Shown piece by piece: positions 15,804-24,328 of a stretch of 64,000 nucleotides of DNA. The DNA is taken from the NCBI RefSeq assembly GCF_020866925.1, contig NZ_JAJGAK010000002.1, forward strand, positions 434,001-498,000. The letters run 5' to 3'. Under the pieces are notes generated by a model. That model had not been told where the DNA came from and made no database searches. It saw only the letters and a program-made list of their open reading frames with translations. Position 1 is the stretch's first letter, and every line of letters starts with the position of its first letter. Source of the DNA: Noviluteimonas lactosilytica (GTDB taxonomy: Bacteria > Pseudomonadota > Gammaproteobacteria > Xanthomonadales > Xanthomonadaceae). The translations under genes were made by a program, and so were the position numbers.

Positions 15804-17317
15804 CACGGCGTCACCGCCGCGGTCGCATGCATCGCAGGTTCGCGCACGCGCAACACGCACAGGCCCGCGATGATCATGCTGATCCCACCGATCACGAGCA
15901 TGTACAGCGGGTGGTTCCCGAACCAACGCATCAACACGGGCAACGTACTGACCGCGACCAGCTGCGGGATCACGATGAAGAAATTGAAGATGCCCATGTA
16001 CACGCCCATCTTCTGCGCGGGCACGGAGTCGGACAGCAGCGCGTACGGCAGCGACAGGATCGAGGCCCACGCGAAGCCCACGCCCACCATCGACAGCAGC
16101 AACCACTGCGGATCCTTGAACACCGCGATGGAGATCAGGCCGAGGCCGCCCAGCGTCGCGTTGACCAGGTGCGAGACACGCAGGCCCCAGCGCTTCACCA
16201 TGAACGGGATCACGATCGCCGCGAGCGCCGCGAAACCGTTGTAGGCCGCGAACAACACGCCTACCCAGTTCGCGCCTTCGTTGTAGGCGGCGGAAGTCGT
16301 GTCGCTGCTGCCGTAATGCACCGACGTCACCGCGCCCGTCGTGTAGATCCACATCGCGAACAACGCGAACCAAGAGAAGAACTGCACGACCGCGAGTTGC
16401 CGCATCGTCTGCGGCATGTCCTGCAGGTCGTCCATGATGTGCTGGAAGCCGCCCTCGCCCGTCATCGTCGTGCGCATGAACTGCAGCACGCCGTACGCGG
16501 TGACCAGGCCGCCGAGGATGTAGAGCTCCTTCGCCCAGCCCTGCGTCGCCACCGCGGCGATGAAGGCGATGCCGACGACGAGCCAGATCATCGCGTTGCG
16601 ACGCATGCGGCCGGTGTCGCGCGCACGCGGCGCGATCGGCGGCGCTTCGTCCCACGCATGCAGGCGCTCCGGCGGATACTCGCGCGTGGTGAACACGGTC
16701 CACAGGATCGCGCCCAGCAGCACCGCGCCGCCGAAGTAGAACGCGTAGTGCACGGTCGCCGGCACTTCACCGGGACCCGCGGTGTTGTCGACGCCGAACT
16801 TCGCCAGCAGCCACGGCAGCAGGCTCGCGATCACCGAACCGACGCCGATGAAGAAGCTCTGCATCGCGTATCCGTTCGCGCGCTGCTTCACCGGCAACTG
16901 GTCGCCGACGAATGCGCGGAAGGGTTCCATCGAAATGTTGATCGACGCGTCCAGCACCCACAGCAGACCGGCGGCGATCCACAACGTCGGCGAGTTCGGC
17001 ATGAAGAACAGCGCGAACGTCGCCAGCACCGCGCCGACGAGGAAGTACGGACGCCGGCGTCCGAGACCCGTCCACGTGCGATCGGAAAGGTAACCGACGA
17101 TCGGCTGCACGATCAGGCCAGTGAGCGGCGCCGCGATCCACAGGATCGGGATGTCGTCCATCTTCGCGCCGAGCGTCTGGAAGATGCGGCTGACGTTCGC
17201 GTTCTGCAGCGCGAAGCCGAACTGGATGCCGAGGAACCCGAAACACATGTTCCAGATCTGCCAGAACGACAGCGTCGGCTTTGCGGTGGGCGTCGGCGTG
17301 TGGGTGGACGAATTCAT
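15803..17317 (-). CDS. malY: GPH/SLC45-type sugar:proton symporter (MalY-like)
   Basis: This 504-residue, twelve-helix inner-membrane transporter has N-terminal SFWQIWNMCFGFLGIQFGFALQNANVSRIFQTLGA, the loop YLSDRTWTGLGRRRPYFLVGA and a second conserved half. These are hallmarks of the maltose transporters of Caulobacter and Xanthomonas and of SLC45 sucrose carriers. The start at 17317 has a GAGG-type ribosome site. It sits 19 bases after the six-hairpin glycosidase gene and overlaps the amylase gene, so uptake and hydrolysis are co-transcribed. Maltose is the expected substrate, by family and context. Confidence 0.9.
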   Translation of the reverse strand: MNSSTHTPTPTAKPTLSFWQIWNMCFGFLGIQFGFALQNANVSRIFQTLGAKMDDIPILWIAAPLTGLIVQPIVGYLSDRTWTGLGRRRPYFLVGAVLATFALFFMPNSPTLWIAAGLLWVLDASINISMEPFRAFVGDQLPVKQRANGYAMQSFFIGVGSVIASLLPWLLAKFGVDNTAGPGEVPATVHYAFYFGGAVLLGAILWTVFTTREYPPERLHAWDEAPPIAPRARDTGRMRRNAMIWLVVGIAFIAAVATQGWAKELYILGGLVTAYGVLQFMRTTMTGEGGFQHIMDDLQDMPQTMRQLAVVQFFSWFALFAMWIYTTGAVTSVHYGSSDTTSAAYNEGANWVGVLFAAYNGFAALAAIVIPFMVKRWGLRVSHLVNATLGGLGLISIAVFKDPQWLLLSMVGVGFAWASILSLPYALLSDSVPAQKMGVYMGIFNFFIVIPQLVAVSTLPVLMRWFGNHPLYMLVIGGISMIIAGLCVLRVREPAMHATAAVTP

Positions 17318-17336
17318 CGAAGGTCCTCGTGGTGTC

Positions 17337-19454
17337 TCAGCGTGCCGGCACGATCGTGAGGGTGCCGACATCGGCGGTGTTCAACGGGCCGCTCGCGCCG
17401 CCCTTGCCGCCGGTGTAATTCGTGAAGTGGGCCAGGTCGCTCATGTTGAAGCCGTCTTCGAGCGCGAACGTGCAGCGTGCACCGGCCTTCGCTTCGAACA
17501 TGAACGCGGTCGAATCCGTCTCGGTTTCGTTGTGCGGCATGACGACCGGAACGGACTCTCGCATGGCGCCGCACTGGATCTGCACGAGCTTCACCGCGGC
17601 GGTGATGCCGGTGTTGATCGGGCCGTTCGCGTTGCGATAGCGGAAATGCGCGCGGAAGCGGCCGTCGCGCGGCGCGGTCCACTTGCGCGGGAACTCGCCT
17701 GCGACGCGGTCTTCGGGTCCGATGCAAACGGTCGGCGACGGCAGCGATTCGATGTCGTTCGCCACCGCCGTGGCGGCGAGACATTGCGAATACGCGGAGG
17801 CCGGCAGCACCAGGTCGCGCGCCGCGTCTTCCTTCGTGTGCAGCACGCCGTCGACGTACAGCCGCGTGCCGGCCGGCAACGCGAGCTTCCAACCGTCGGC
17901 CGTCTTCGTCGCTTGCGGCGCTGCGGGTTGCGCGGGCGCGAATGTCGCGCCTGTCTTCACCAGCGTCGTCGCGGGTGCTTCGCCGGCACCGAGATGGATC
18001 GTCATCGTGTCGCCATCGACATCGACGTCCGCCGCACCGAGCAACGGCCCGACCCAATGCTTCGGCCGACGCAACACGATCGTGCGCCCCGGCATGACGA
18101 GTCGAATCTCGCGCTTGTCACCGAACAGCTCCTTCGCCAGTGCAACGGGCAACAGCGGCGCGACGCGGCCTTCCTCTTCGAGACCGAACACACCGCGCTG
18201 CACCATGTCGATGTAACCGGCGACCGACCACAGCTGCCGTTTCGAATTCACCACCGGGCCGCTCAGCGGACCATCGTCCACGTGCACGTCCTGCGTGGTG
18301 AGCTCGTAGTTCTCCATGTTCGAGCCCGCGCGCTGCGTGCCGCGCATCAGCGAGCGGATCTCGTGTTCGATGCGTTCGGCGTTCGCGGTCCTGCGCGCGG
18401 CGCGCAAGGCGTAGGCGCTGACGAACGGCCACATCGCGCGGTTGTGGTAGATCGCGGTGTTCGGCTGCTGCGGCCAGATCACCGGGCTGCCGAATTCGAC
18501 GACCGGATAATGGGCCAGCGCGCGTTGCGCGCGTTCCTGCGGGGCGACGCCAGCGAGGATCGCCAGCGACGTCCCCAGCAGATCGTAGTTTTCGACCGGC
18601 ATCGGCGCGAACGCCGGGCCGAACCAGCTCATGTAAAGCCCGCGATCCTCGCGCCAGAAACGAAGGTCGATCGCTTCGCGCAGCGCATCGGCTTCGCGCC
18701 TGTACTGCGCCGCGCGCGGATCGTTGCGTTCGCCGGCCATCCGTTCGGCCAGGCGCAGCGCTTCGTAATGCAGCACGTTGGTCGACAGCGCGAACGATTG
18801 CGCGATGAAGGTCGTGTCCTTCGCGGTCCACGCCGGGTAGTTCTGTTCGCGCCAGTCGAGGAACGAGGTCTCGCCGCGATACAGGCCCATCGACGCGTCG
18901 AACGCGAACTGCCGATCCTGCGCCAGCGTGTCGTTCAACGCACGCCAGGTCTCGTCGGCGAACTTCGGATCATCGAGCAGGTGACGCGCGGCGAGGAACC
19001 ACACCACGCGATCGGTGCTGACCGGCCAGCTGCCGCCGGAGCCCGTGTCCTGCGCGACGAACAGGCCTTGCGGACGCGCCGGGTTGCGCACTTCCGACAA
19101 CTTGAAGCGCAGCGAGGTCTTCGTGCGTTCCGGATCCAGCCGCGCGAGCGCGAGGTCGGCCGCGAACGACAGATCGCGCGTCCACACGTAATGCCACTTC
19201 TCGCCGGTCTCGAAGCATACGCAGGGGAATGGTTCCTGGTCGTTGAACGACCAGTCGGTGATCGCGTCGACCTTGTCCTGCTCGAGCTCGGTCTGCGCGA
19301 GCTGGAACAGACGGTCGAACTCGGCGCTGGCCGTTTCGCTCCGCATCGCCGACTCGGCCGCGAACGCACCCGGCAACGGCAACACCGACGCCAGGAGCGC
19401 CGCTGCAATCGTCGTCACCACCCGGATCCGGGTCTTCCGCCAACGCCCTGCCAT
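17337..19454 (-). CDS. Periplasmic six-hairpin (alpha/alpha)6 glycosidase-like protein
   Basis: This 705-residue protein has a signal peptide (MAGRWRKTR, hydrophobic core, cleavage near AFA-AES at residue 30). The body resembles (alpha/alpha)6-barrel glycosidases of the GH63/GH37/GH15 type, with WTRDLSFAADLALARL, a FLDWREQNYPAW segment, YPVVEFGSPVIWPQQPNTAIYHNRAMWPF and ENYELTTQDVHVDDG, rich in aromatic and acidic residues expected at the active site. A C-terminal beta-sandwich follows. Start 19454 has GAGGGAG six bases upstream. It is the first gene of the operon and divergent from the alpha-glucosidase. Exact specificity is unclear; an alpha-glucan substrate is implied by context. Confidence 0.78.
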   Translation of the reverse strand: MAGRWRKTRIRVVTTIAAALLASVLPLPGAFAAESAMRSETASAEFDRLFQLAQTELEQDKVDAITDWSFNDQEPFPCVCFETGEKWHYVWTRDLSFAADLALARLDPERTKTSLRFKLSEVRNPARPQGLFVAQDTGSGGSWPVSTDRVVWFLAARHLLDDPKFADETWRALNDTLAQDRQFAFDASMGLYRGETSFLDWREQNYPAWTAKDTTFIAQSFALSTNVLHYEALRLAERMAGERNDPRAAQYRREADALREAIDLRFWREDRGLYMSWFGPAFAPMPVENYDLLGTSLAILAGVAPQERAQRALAHYPVVEFGSPVIWPQQPNTAIYHNRAMWPFVSAYALRAARRTANAERIEHEIRSLMRGTQRAGSNMENYELTTQDVHVDDGPLSGPVVNSKRQLWSVAGYIDMVQRGVFGLEEEGRVAPLLPVALAKELFGDKREIRLVMPGRTIVLRRPKHWVGPLLGAADVDVDGDTMTIHLGAGEAPATTLVKTGATFAPAQPAAPQATKTADGWKLALPAGTRLYVDGVLHTKEDAARDLVLPASAYSQCLAATAVANDIESLPSPTVCIGPEDRVAGEFPRKWTAPRDGRFRAHFRYRNANGPINTGITAAVKLVQIQCGAMRESVPVVMPHNETETDSTAFMFEAKAGARCTFALEDGFNMSDLAHFTNYTGGKGGASGPLNTADVGTLTIVPAR

Positions 19455-19513
19455 ACCCACTCCCTCTGCCCCGGCCCATGGTAGTGCAGCGGCCTCGTGC
19501 TGGACGGCGAGGC

Positions 19514-19527
19514 TGCAAACGTATTCA
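19514..19527. promoter_or_regulatory. Candidate LacI-family operator (site 1)
   Basis: TGCAAACGTATTCA is nearly palindromic around the central ACGT. Read on the other strand (TGAATACGTTTGCA) it differs from site 2 at 28453 in one position of 14. It lies in the 156-base gap between the divergent six-hairpin glycosidase and alpha-glucosidase genes, where one repressor could control both directions. Palindromes centred on CG are typical of LacI-family sites. Confidence 0.6.
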
Positions 19528-19610
19528 ATCCGCGCGCCCGGCGTCGGCGTGGAAGATGACGCCCGAGCCGCACGTGCTTTCGCGCGCGCGCAGATTCGCG
19601 AAGAGGACGC

Positions 19611-21218
19611 ATGGACAACAATCGCTGGTGGCGTGGCGCGGTGATCTACCAGATCTACCCGCGCAGCTTCCTGGACACGGATGGCGACGGCGTCGGCGAC
19701 CTCCCCGGCATCCTCGACAGGCTCGACTACGTGGCCAGCCTCGGCGTGGACGCGATCTGGATCTCGCCGTTCTTCAAGTCGCCGATGGCCGACTTCGGTT
19801 ACGACATCGCCGACTATCGCGCGGTCGATCCGTTGTTCGGCACGCTCGAGGACTTCGATCGCGTGCTCGCAAAGGCGCACGCACTCGGCATTCGCGTGAT
19901 GATCGACCAGGTGCTCAGCCACACGTCGATCGAGCACAAGTGGTTCGAGGAAAGCCGCGCGACCCGCGACAACGACAAGCACGATTGGTACGTGTGGGCC
20001 GACGCGAAACCCGACGGCACGCCGCCCAACAACTGGCTGTCGATCTTCGGCGGTGTCGCATGGCGCTGGGAACCGCGCCGCGGGCAGTACTTCCTGCACA
20101 ACTTCCTCGCCTCGCAGCCCGACCTCAACTTCCACAATCCGGCGGTGCAGCAGGCGACGCTGGACAACGTGAAGTTCTGGCTCGATCGCGGCGTCGACGG
20201 CCTGCGCCTGGACGCGATCAACTTCTGCTTCCACGACGCGAAGCTGCGCGACAACCCGCCCAAGCCGGCGGAACTGCGCGTGGGTCGCGGCTTCAGCCCG
20301 GACAATCCGTACGCGTTCCAGTACCACTGGCACAACAACACGCAGCCCGAGAACCTCCGCTTCCTCGAACAACTGCGCGCGTTGCTCGACCGGTATCCGG
20401 GCGCGACCGCGCTCGGCGAGATCTCGGCCGAAGACTCGCTGGCGACGATGGCCGAGTACGTCGGCGACACGCGCCTGCACATGGGTTACAGCTTCGAGTT
20501 GCTGACCGACGACAGGAGCGCGGCCTACATCCGCATGACGGTCGAGACGCTCGAAGCCAAGATGCCGCACGGCTGGCCGTGCTGGGCGATCTCCAACCAC
20601 GACGTCGTGCGCGCGGTGACGCGCTGGGGCGACGGCACCGACAATGAGGCACTCGCGAAGCAACTCGTCGCGCTCGTGTGTTCGCTGCGTGGATCGGTCT
20701 GCCTGTACCAGGGCGAGGAACTCGGACTCACCGAAGCCGAAGTGGCATTCGAAGACCTGCAGGACCCCTACGGCATCACCTTCTGGCCGAACTTCAAGGG
20801 CCGCGACGGATGCCGCACGCCGATGCCGTGGACCGAGGATGGCGGCTTCAGCGCGTGCAAGCCGTGGCTGCCGATTCCTTCCGAGCATCGCGGCCTCAAC
20901 GTCGCGGCGCAGGAAGCCGCGAACGATTCCGCGCTCAACGCGACGCGCCGCTTCCTGCGCTGGCGCAAGGCACACCCGGCGCTCGTCGAGGGCGACATCG
21001 CGTTCCTCGATGCGCCCGAACCCGTGCTCGCCTTCGTGCGTCGTCACGCGGATCAGGCGATGCTGGTGGCCTTCAACCTGTCGGGGAAGGACGTCGCATG
21101 GCAGTTGCCCGCGCACCAGGACGCGAAGGCGATCGGGGATCACGGACTGGCGACGGGCCGCATCGTGGACGGCACGCTGCACCTGCCGGCGCGCGGCGTG
21201 TTCTTCGCGCAGCTTTGA
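19611..21218 (+). CDS. GH13 alpha-glucosidase (GH13_23-like)
   Basis: This 535-residue enzyme has no signal peptide, so it is cytoplasmic. It opens with WWRGAVIYQIYPRSFLDTDGDGVGDLPGI, the classic exo-acting GH13 start. Catalytic regions are MIDQVLSH, GVDGLRLDAINF (nucleophile Asp), GEISAED (acid Glu) and AISNHDVVRAVT. It should release glucose from the reducing-end-distal side of imported maltose and maltodextrins. It is the first gene of a plus-strand pair with the pullulanase-esterase gene, whose start is only 3 bases after its stop. The candidate operator at 19514 lies upstream. Confidence 0.94.
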   Translation: MDNNRWWRGAVIYQIYPRSFLDTDGDGVGDLPGILDRLDYVASLGVDAIWISPFFKSPMADFGYDIADYRAVDPLFGTLEDFDRVLAKAHALGIRVMIDQVLSHTSIEHKWFEESRATRDNDKHDWYVWADAKPDGTPPNNWLSIFGGVAWRWEPRRGQYFLHNFLASQPDLNFHNPAVQQATLDNVKFWLDRGVDGLRLDAINFCFHDAKLRDNPPKPAELRVGRGFSPDNPYAFQYHWHNNTQPENLRFLEQLRALLDRYPGATALGEISAEDSLATMAEYVGDTRLHMGYSFELLTDDRSAAYIRMTVETLEAKMPHGWPCWAISNHDVVRAVTRWGDGTDNEALAKQLVALVCSLRGSVCLYQGEELGLTEAEVAFEDLQDPYGITFWPNFKGRDGCRTPMPWTEDGGFSACKPWLPIPSEHRGLNVAAQEAANDSALNATRRFLRWRKAHPALVEGDIAFLDAPEPVLAFVRRHADQAMLVAFNLSGKDVAWQLPAHQDAKAIGDHGLATGRIVDGTLHLPARGVFFAQL

Positions 21219-21220
21219 AC

Positions 21221-24200
21221 GTGAGAACGTGGCTGGCCGGCGTCGCGCTGCTGGCGTGCGCCGCGCCGGCGTGGTCGCGTGCGGCGACGCAGGCGGATTG
21301 CGACGATCCCGCGGCGTTCACCGTGTTGTCGAAGACGCATGCACCGGATGCACGCGACGTGCAGTCGCCGGCCGCGCTCGATGCGCGCTACGGCGATGCG
21401 GCCGACAAGCTTGCGCTCGGCGCGAACGACGATGGCTTCGCGTTGTGGGCGCCGACCGCGCGCCATGTTGCGGTGTGCACTTACGACGGACCGCGCTCCG
21501 CTTCGACGGCGTTGCACGCGATGCGGCGCGACGACGCGACCGGCGCATGGCGTGCTTCCCTGCCCGTGCGCGACGGAACGTACTACCTCTATCTCGTCGA
21601 TGTGTTCGTGCCGGGCACGGGGCTCGTGCGGCAGCGCGTCACCGATCCGTATTCCGTGGCGCTCGCGGCGAACGGCACCCGCAGCCTGAAATTCGACCTC
21701 GCGGCGACGGCGACGAAGCCCGAAGGCTGGGACCCCAAGGGTCCCGACCGCATCGGCGCGCAGACCGACCTCGTCGTCTACGAACTGCACGTGCGCGACT
21801 TCTCGCGCGACGATGCCACGGTCCCCGTCGAACATCGCGGCAAGTACCTCGCGTTCACCGACACCGAATCCAACGGCATGCGCCACCTGCGCGCGCTCGC
21901 CGATGCAGGCGTGACCGACGTGCACCTGTTGCCCGTGTTCGATTTCGCATCGGTGCCCGAGCGCGATTGCAAGCCGGCCGGCGAGACGAAGGAAGACTGC
22001 TTCAACTGGGGCTACGACCCGTTCCACTTCAACGCCCCCGAAGGCAGCTACGCGACCGATCCCGACGGCGTCGCGCGCATCGTCGAGTTCCGCCGCATGG
22101 TGCAGGCGCTGCATCGCGCGAACCTGCGCGTCGGCATGGACGTCGTCTACAACCACACGATGGCCGCGGGCCAGGACGGATGGTCGGTGCTCGACCGCAT
22201 CGTCCCCGGCTACTACCACCGCTACAACGACGACGGCGCGCTCGCCACGTCCACGTGCTGCGCCAACACCGCGACCGAACACCGCATGATGGCCAAGCTC
22301 ATGCGCGACTCGGTCGTGCTGTGGGCCACGCAGTACGGCATCGATTCGTTCCGCTTCGACCTCATGGGCCACCAGCCGCGCGCGGCGATGGAGGACCTGC
22401 AGCGTGCGTTGAAGGCCGCGACGGGCCGCGACATTCCGCTGATCGGCGAAGGATGGAACTTCGGCGAAGTCGCCGACGGCAAACGATTCGTGCAGGCCTC
22501 GCAGTTGTCGCTCGGCGGTTCCGGCATCGGCACGTTCAGCGATCGCGCGCGCGATGCGGTGCGCGGCGGCGGGCCGGGCGATCACGTGCCTGCGCTGGTC
22601 GACGCGAAGGGCTGGATCACGGGCGGCGCGACGGCGGCGAATGCCGACCTCGTACGCACGGGACTCGCCGGCACGTTGCGTGATTACACGCTTGCCGATG
22701 GACGCAAGCTGTCGGCGATCGATTACCACGGACAGCCCGCGGGTTACGCGACGCAACCGTCCGAGGTCGTCAACTACGTCGAGAACCACGACAACCAGAC
22801 GCTGTTCGACATCGCGGCGCTGAAGCTGCCTCGCGACACGACGCCGGAAGAACGCGCGCGCGTGCAGTTGCTCGGCGCGGCGACGACGGCGTTCAGCCAG
22901 GGCGTCGCGTACTACCACGCGGGCATCGACGTGCTGCGTTCGAAGTCGCTGGATCGCAACAGCTTCGACTCTGGCGATGCGTTCAATCGGCTCAACTGGA
23001 CGTATACCGACAACGGTTTCGGCGGTGCGCTGCCGCCGGCGAAGGAGAACGAACAGGATTACGCCGCGATCGAGCCGCTGCTCGCCGATGCGGCGCGCAT
23101 CGAGCCGCGCCCCGCGGACATCGCGTGGATGCGCGATGCGTTTCGCGACCTGGTGCGGATTCGCGCGAGTTCGACGCTGTTCCGTTTGCGCGGCGCCGAC
23201 GATGTGCAGCGGCGCCTGACCTTCCCCGACACCGGCACGCCCGACCTGGTCGCCGGCCGCCTCGACGGCACGGACCTCGAGGGCGCGCGCTTCCCCGCCG
23301 TGCAGTACTTCCTCAACGCATCGACGCAGGCGCGCGACGTCGTGCTGCCCGCGTCGCGCGGCGAACCGTGGGTCTTGCATCCGGTCCACCTGTCGCCGAC
23401 GGCGGCCGACGTGCGCGCCCGCGACGCGCGATTCGATCGCGACACCGGGCGCTTCACGATTCCGCCGCGCACGGCCGTGGTGTTCGTGCAGCCGGAGAAC
23501 GCGACCCTGCCCGACCTGCTCACGTTCCGCCTGCCCGCGCACCTGTCGGGCGTCGAAGACATGACCGTAGACGTGCAGCTGCCGCCCGGCTACGACGCGA
23601 ATGCACGCAAGCGCTATCCCGTGCTGTATCTCGACGACGGTCAGGACCTCGCCGACGTCCACGTGCGCGACACGCTCGATCGCCTCTACCGCGAACAGAA
23701 GATCGCACCGCTGATCGTCGTCGCGATGCACATGCCGCGCGATCGCATGGCCGGTTACGGCCTGGCCGATCGTGCCGCGGGCCGCAGCGTCGTGTCGCCG
23801 ACGAAGTACGGCGAAGTGGGCGTGAACGCGCAGGCATTGTCCGAATGGGTCGTCGGCACGCTCGTGCCTTACGTCGACGCGCACTGGCGCACGCAGGCCG
23901 ATGCCGACGGCCGCGCCGTGCTCGGCTGGTCTCTTGGCGGCATCCACGCGTTCTCGCTCGGCTGGAACTACCCCGAGGTGTTCGGCCGCATCGGCGCGTT
24001 CTCGCCGTCGTTTTGGCTCGCCGATGCGAACGATCGACGCATCGCGCAAGCACTCGTCGCCGACAACGCACCGAAGCGAGGCCTGCGCGCGTACTTCGCC
24101 GTCGGCACGAAGGAAGAAGAAGGCGATCGCGACAGCGACGGCATGATCGACGTCATCGACGATGCGAATGAGCTCGCGACGTTGCTACGCGAACGGGCCG

Positions 24201-24301
24201 GGAACGAGGTCGAGGTCGTCGAACTCGACGGCGGCATCCATCGCCAATCGTCGTGGGCCGCGATGTTGCCGGGCTTCCTGGAATGGGGATTTGGCAAGTA
24301 G
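21221..24301 (+). CDS. Pullulanase-type alpha-1,6-glucosidase fused to a C-terminal esterase domain
   Basis: This 1026-residue exported fusion starts with GTG (MRTWLAGVALLACAAPAWSRA, signal peptide). Residues to about 765 form a pullulanase-type GH13: a CBM48-like N-terminal module (ALGANDDGFALWAPTARHVAVCTYDG), then MDVVYNHT, GIDSFRFDLMG, LIGEGWNF and YVENHDNQT, followed by a C-terminal beta domain ending VVFVQPEN. From about 765 a separate alpha/beta-hydrolase (Fes/esterase D type) follows: RYPVLYLDDGQD, GWSLGGIHAFSLGW (nucleophile Ser near 903) and the catalytic-His segment GGIHRQSSW. The pullulanase should debranch alpha-1,6 linkages. The esterase may remove acyl groups from substrate or be an accessory of unknown target. 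The joint is in frame with no stop. Confidence 0.9.
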   Translation: MRTWLAGVALLACAAPAWSRAATQADCDDPAAFTVLSKTHAPDARDVQSPAALDARYGDAADKLALGANDDGFALWAPTARHVAVCTYDGPRSASTALHAMRRDDATGAWRASLPVRDGTYYLYLVDVFVPGTGLVRQRVTDPYSVALAANGTRSLKFDLAATATKPEGWDPKGPDRIGAQTDLVVYELHVRDFSRDDATVPVEHRGKYLAFTDTESNGMRHLRALADAGVTDVHLLPVFDFASVPERDCKPAGETKEDCFNWGYDPFHFNAPEGSYATDPDGVARIVEFRRMVQALHRANLRVGMDVVYNHTMAAGQDGWSVLDRIVPGYYHRYNDDGALATSTCCANTATEHRMMAKLMRDSVVLWATQYGIDSFRFDLMGHQPRAAMEDLQRALKAATGRDIPLIGEGWNFGEVADGKRFVQASQLSLGGSGIGTFSDRARDAVRGGGPGDHVPALVDAKGWITGGATAANADLVRTGLAGTLRDYTLADGRKLSAIDYHGQPAGYATQPSEVVNYVENHDNQTLFDIAALKLPRDTTPEERARVQLLGAATTAFSQGVAYYHAGIDVLRSKSLDRNSFDSGDAFNRLNWTYTDNGFGGALPPAKENEQDYAAIEPLLADAARIEPRPADIAWMRDAFRDLVRIRASSTLFRLRGADDVQRRLTFPDTGTPDLVAGRLDGTDLEGARFPAVQYFLNASTQARDVVLPASRGEPWVLHPVHLSPTAADVRARDARFDRDTGRFTIPPRTAVVFVQPENATLPDLLTFRLPAHLSGVEDMTVDVQLPPGYDANARKRYPVLYLDDGQDLADVHVRDTLDRLYREQKIAPLIVVAMHMPRDRMAGYGLADRAAGRSVVSPTKYGEVGVNAQALSEWVVGTLVPYVDAHWRTQADADGRAVLGWSLGGIHAFSLGWNYPEVFGRIGAFSPSFWLADANDRRIAQALVADNAPKRGLRAYFAVGTKEEEGDRDSDGMIDVIDDANELATLLRERAGNEVEVVELDGGIHRQSSWAAMLPGFLEWGFGK

Positions 24302-24328
24302 CCGAACCCCCATTCGATTCGACAGACC

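Noticed and set aside
15869-15930. CRISPR or tandem-repeat array anywhere in the window
   Set aside because: No regularly spaced repeats were found; only the two inverted-repeat copies and short low-complexity linkers recur.
17337-21182. A single minus-strand protein of about 1281 residues
   Set aside because: The part beyond 19454 is antisense to the alpha-glucosidase. The signal peptide and ribosome site at 19454 show the real start of the glycosidase.
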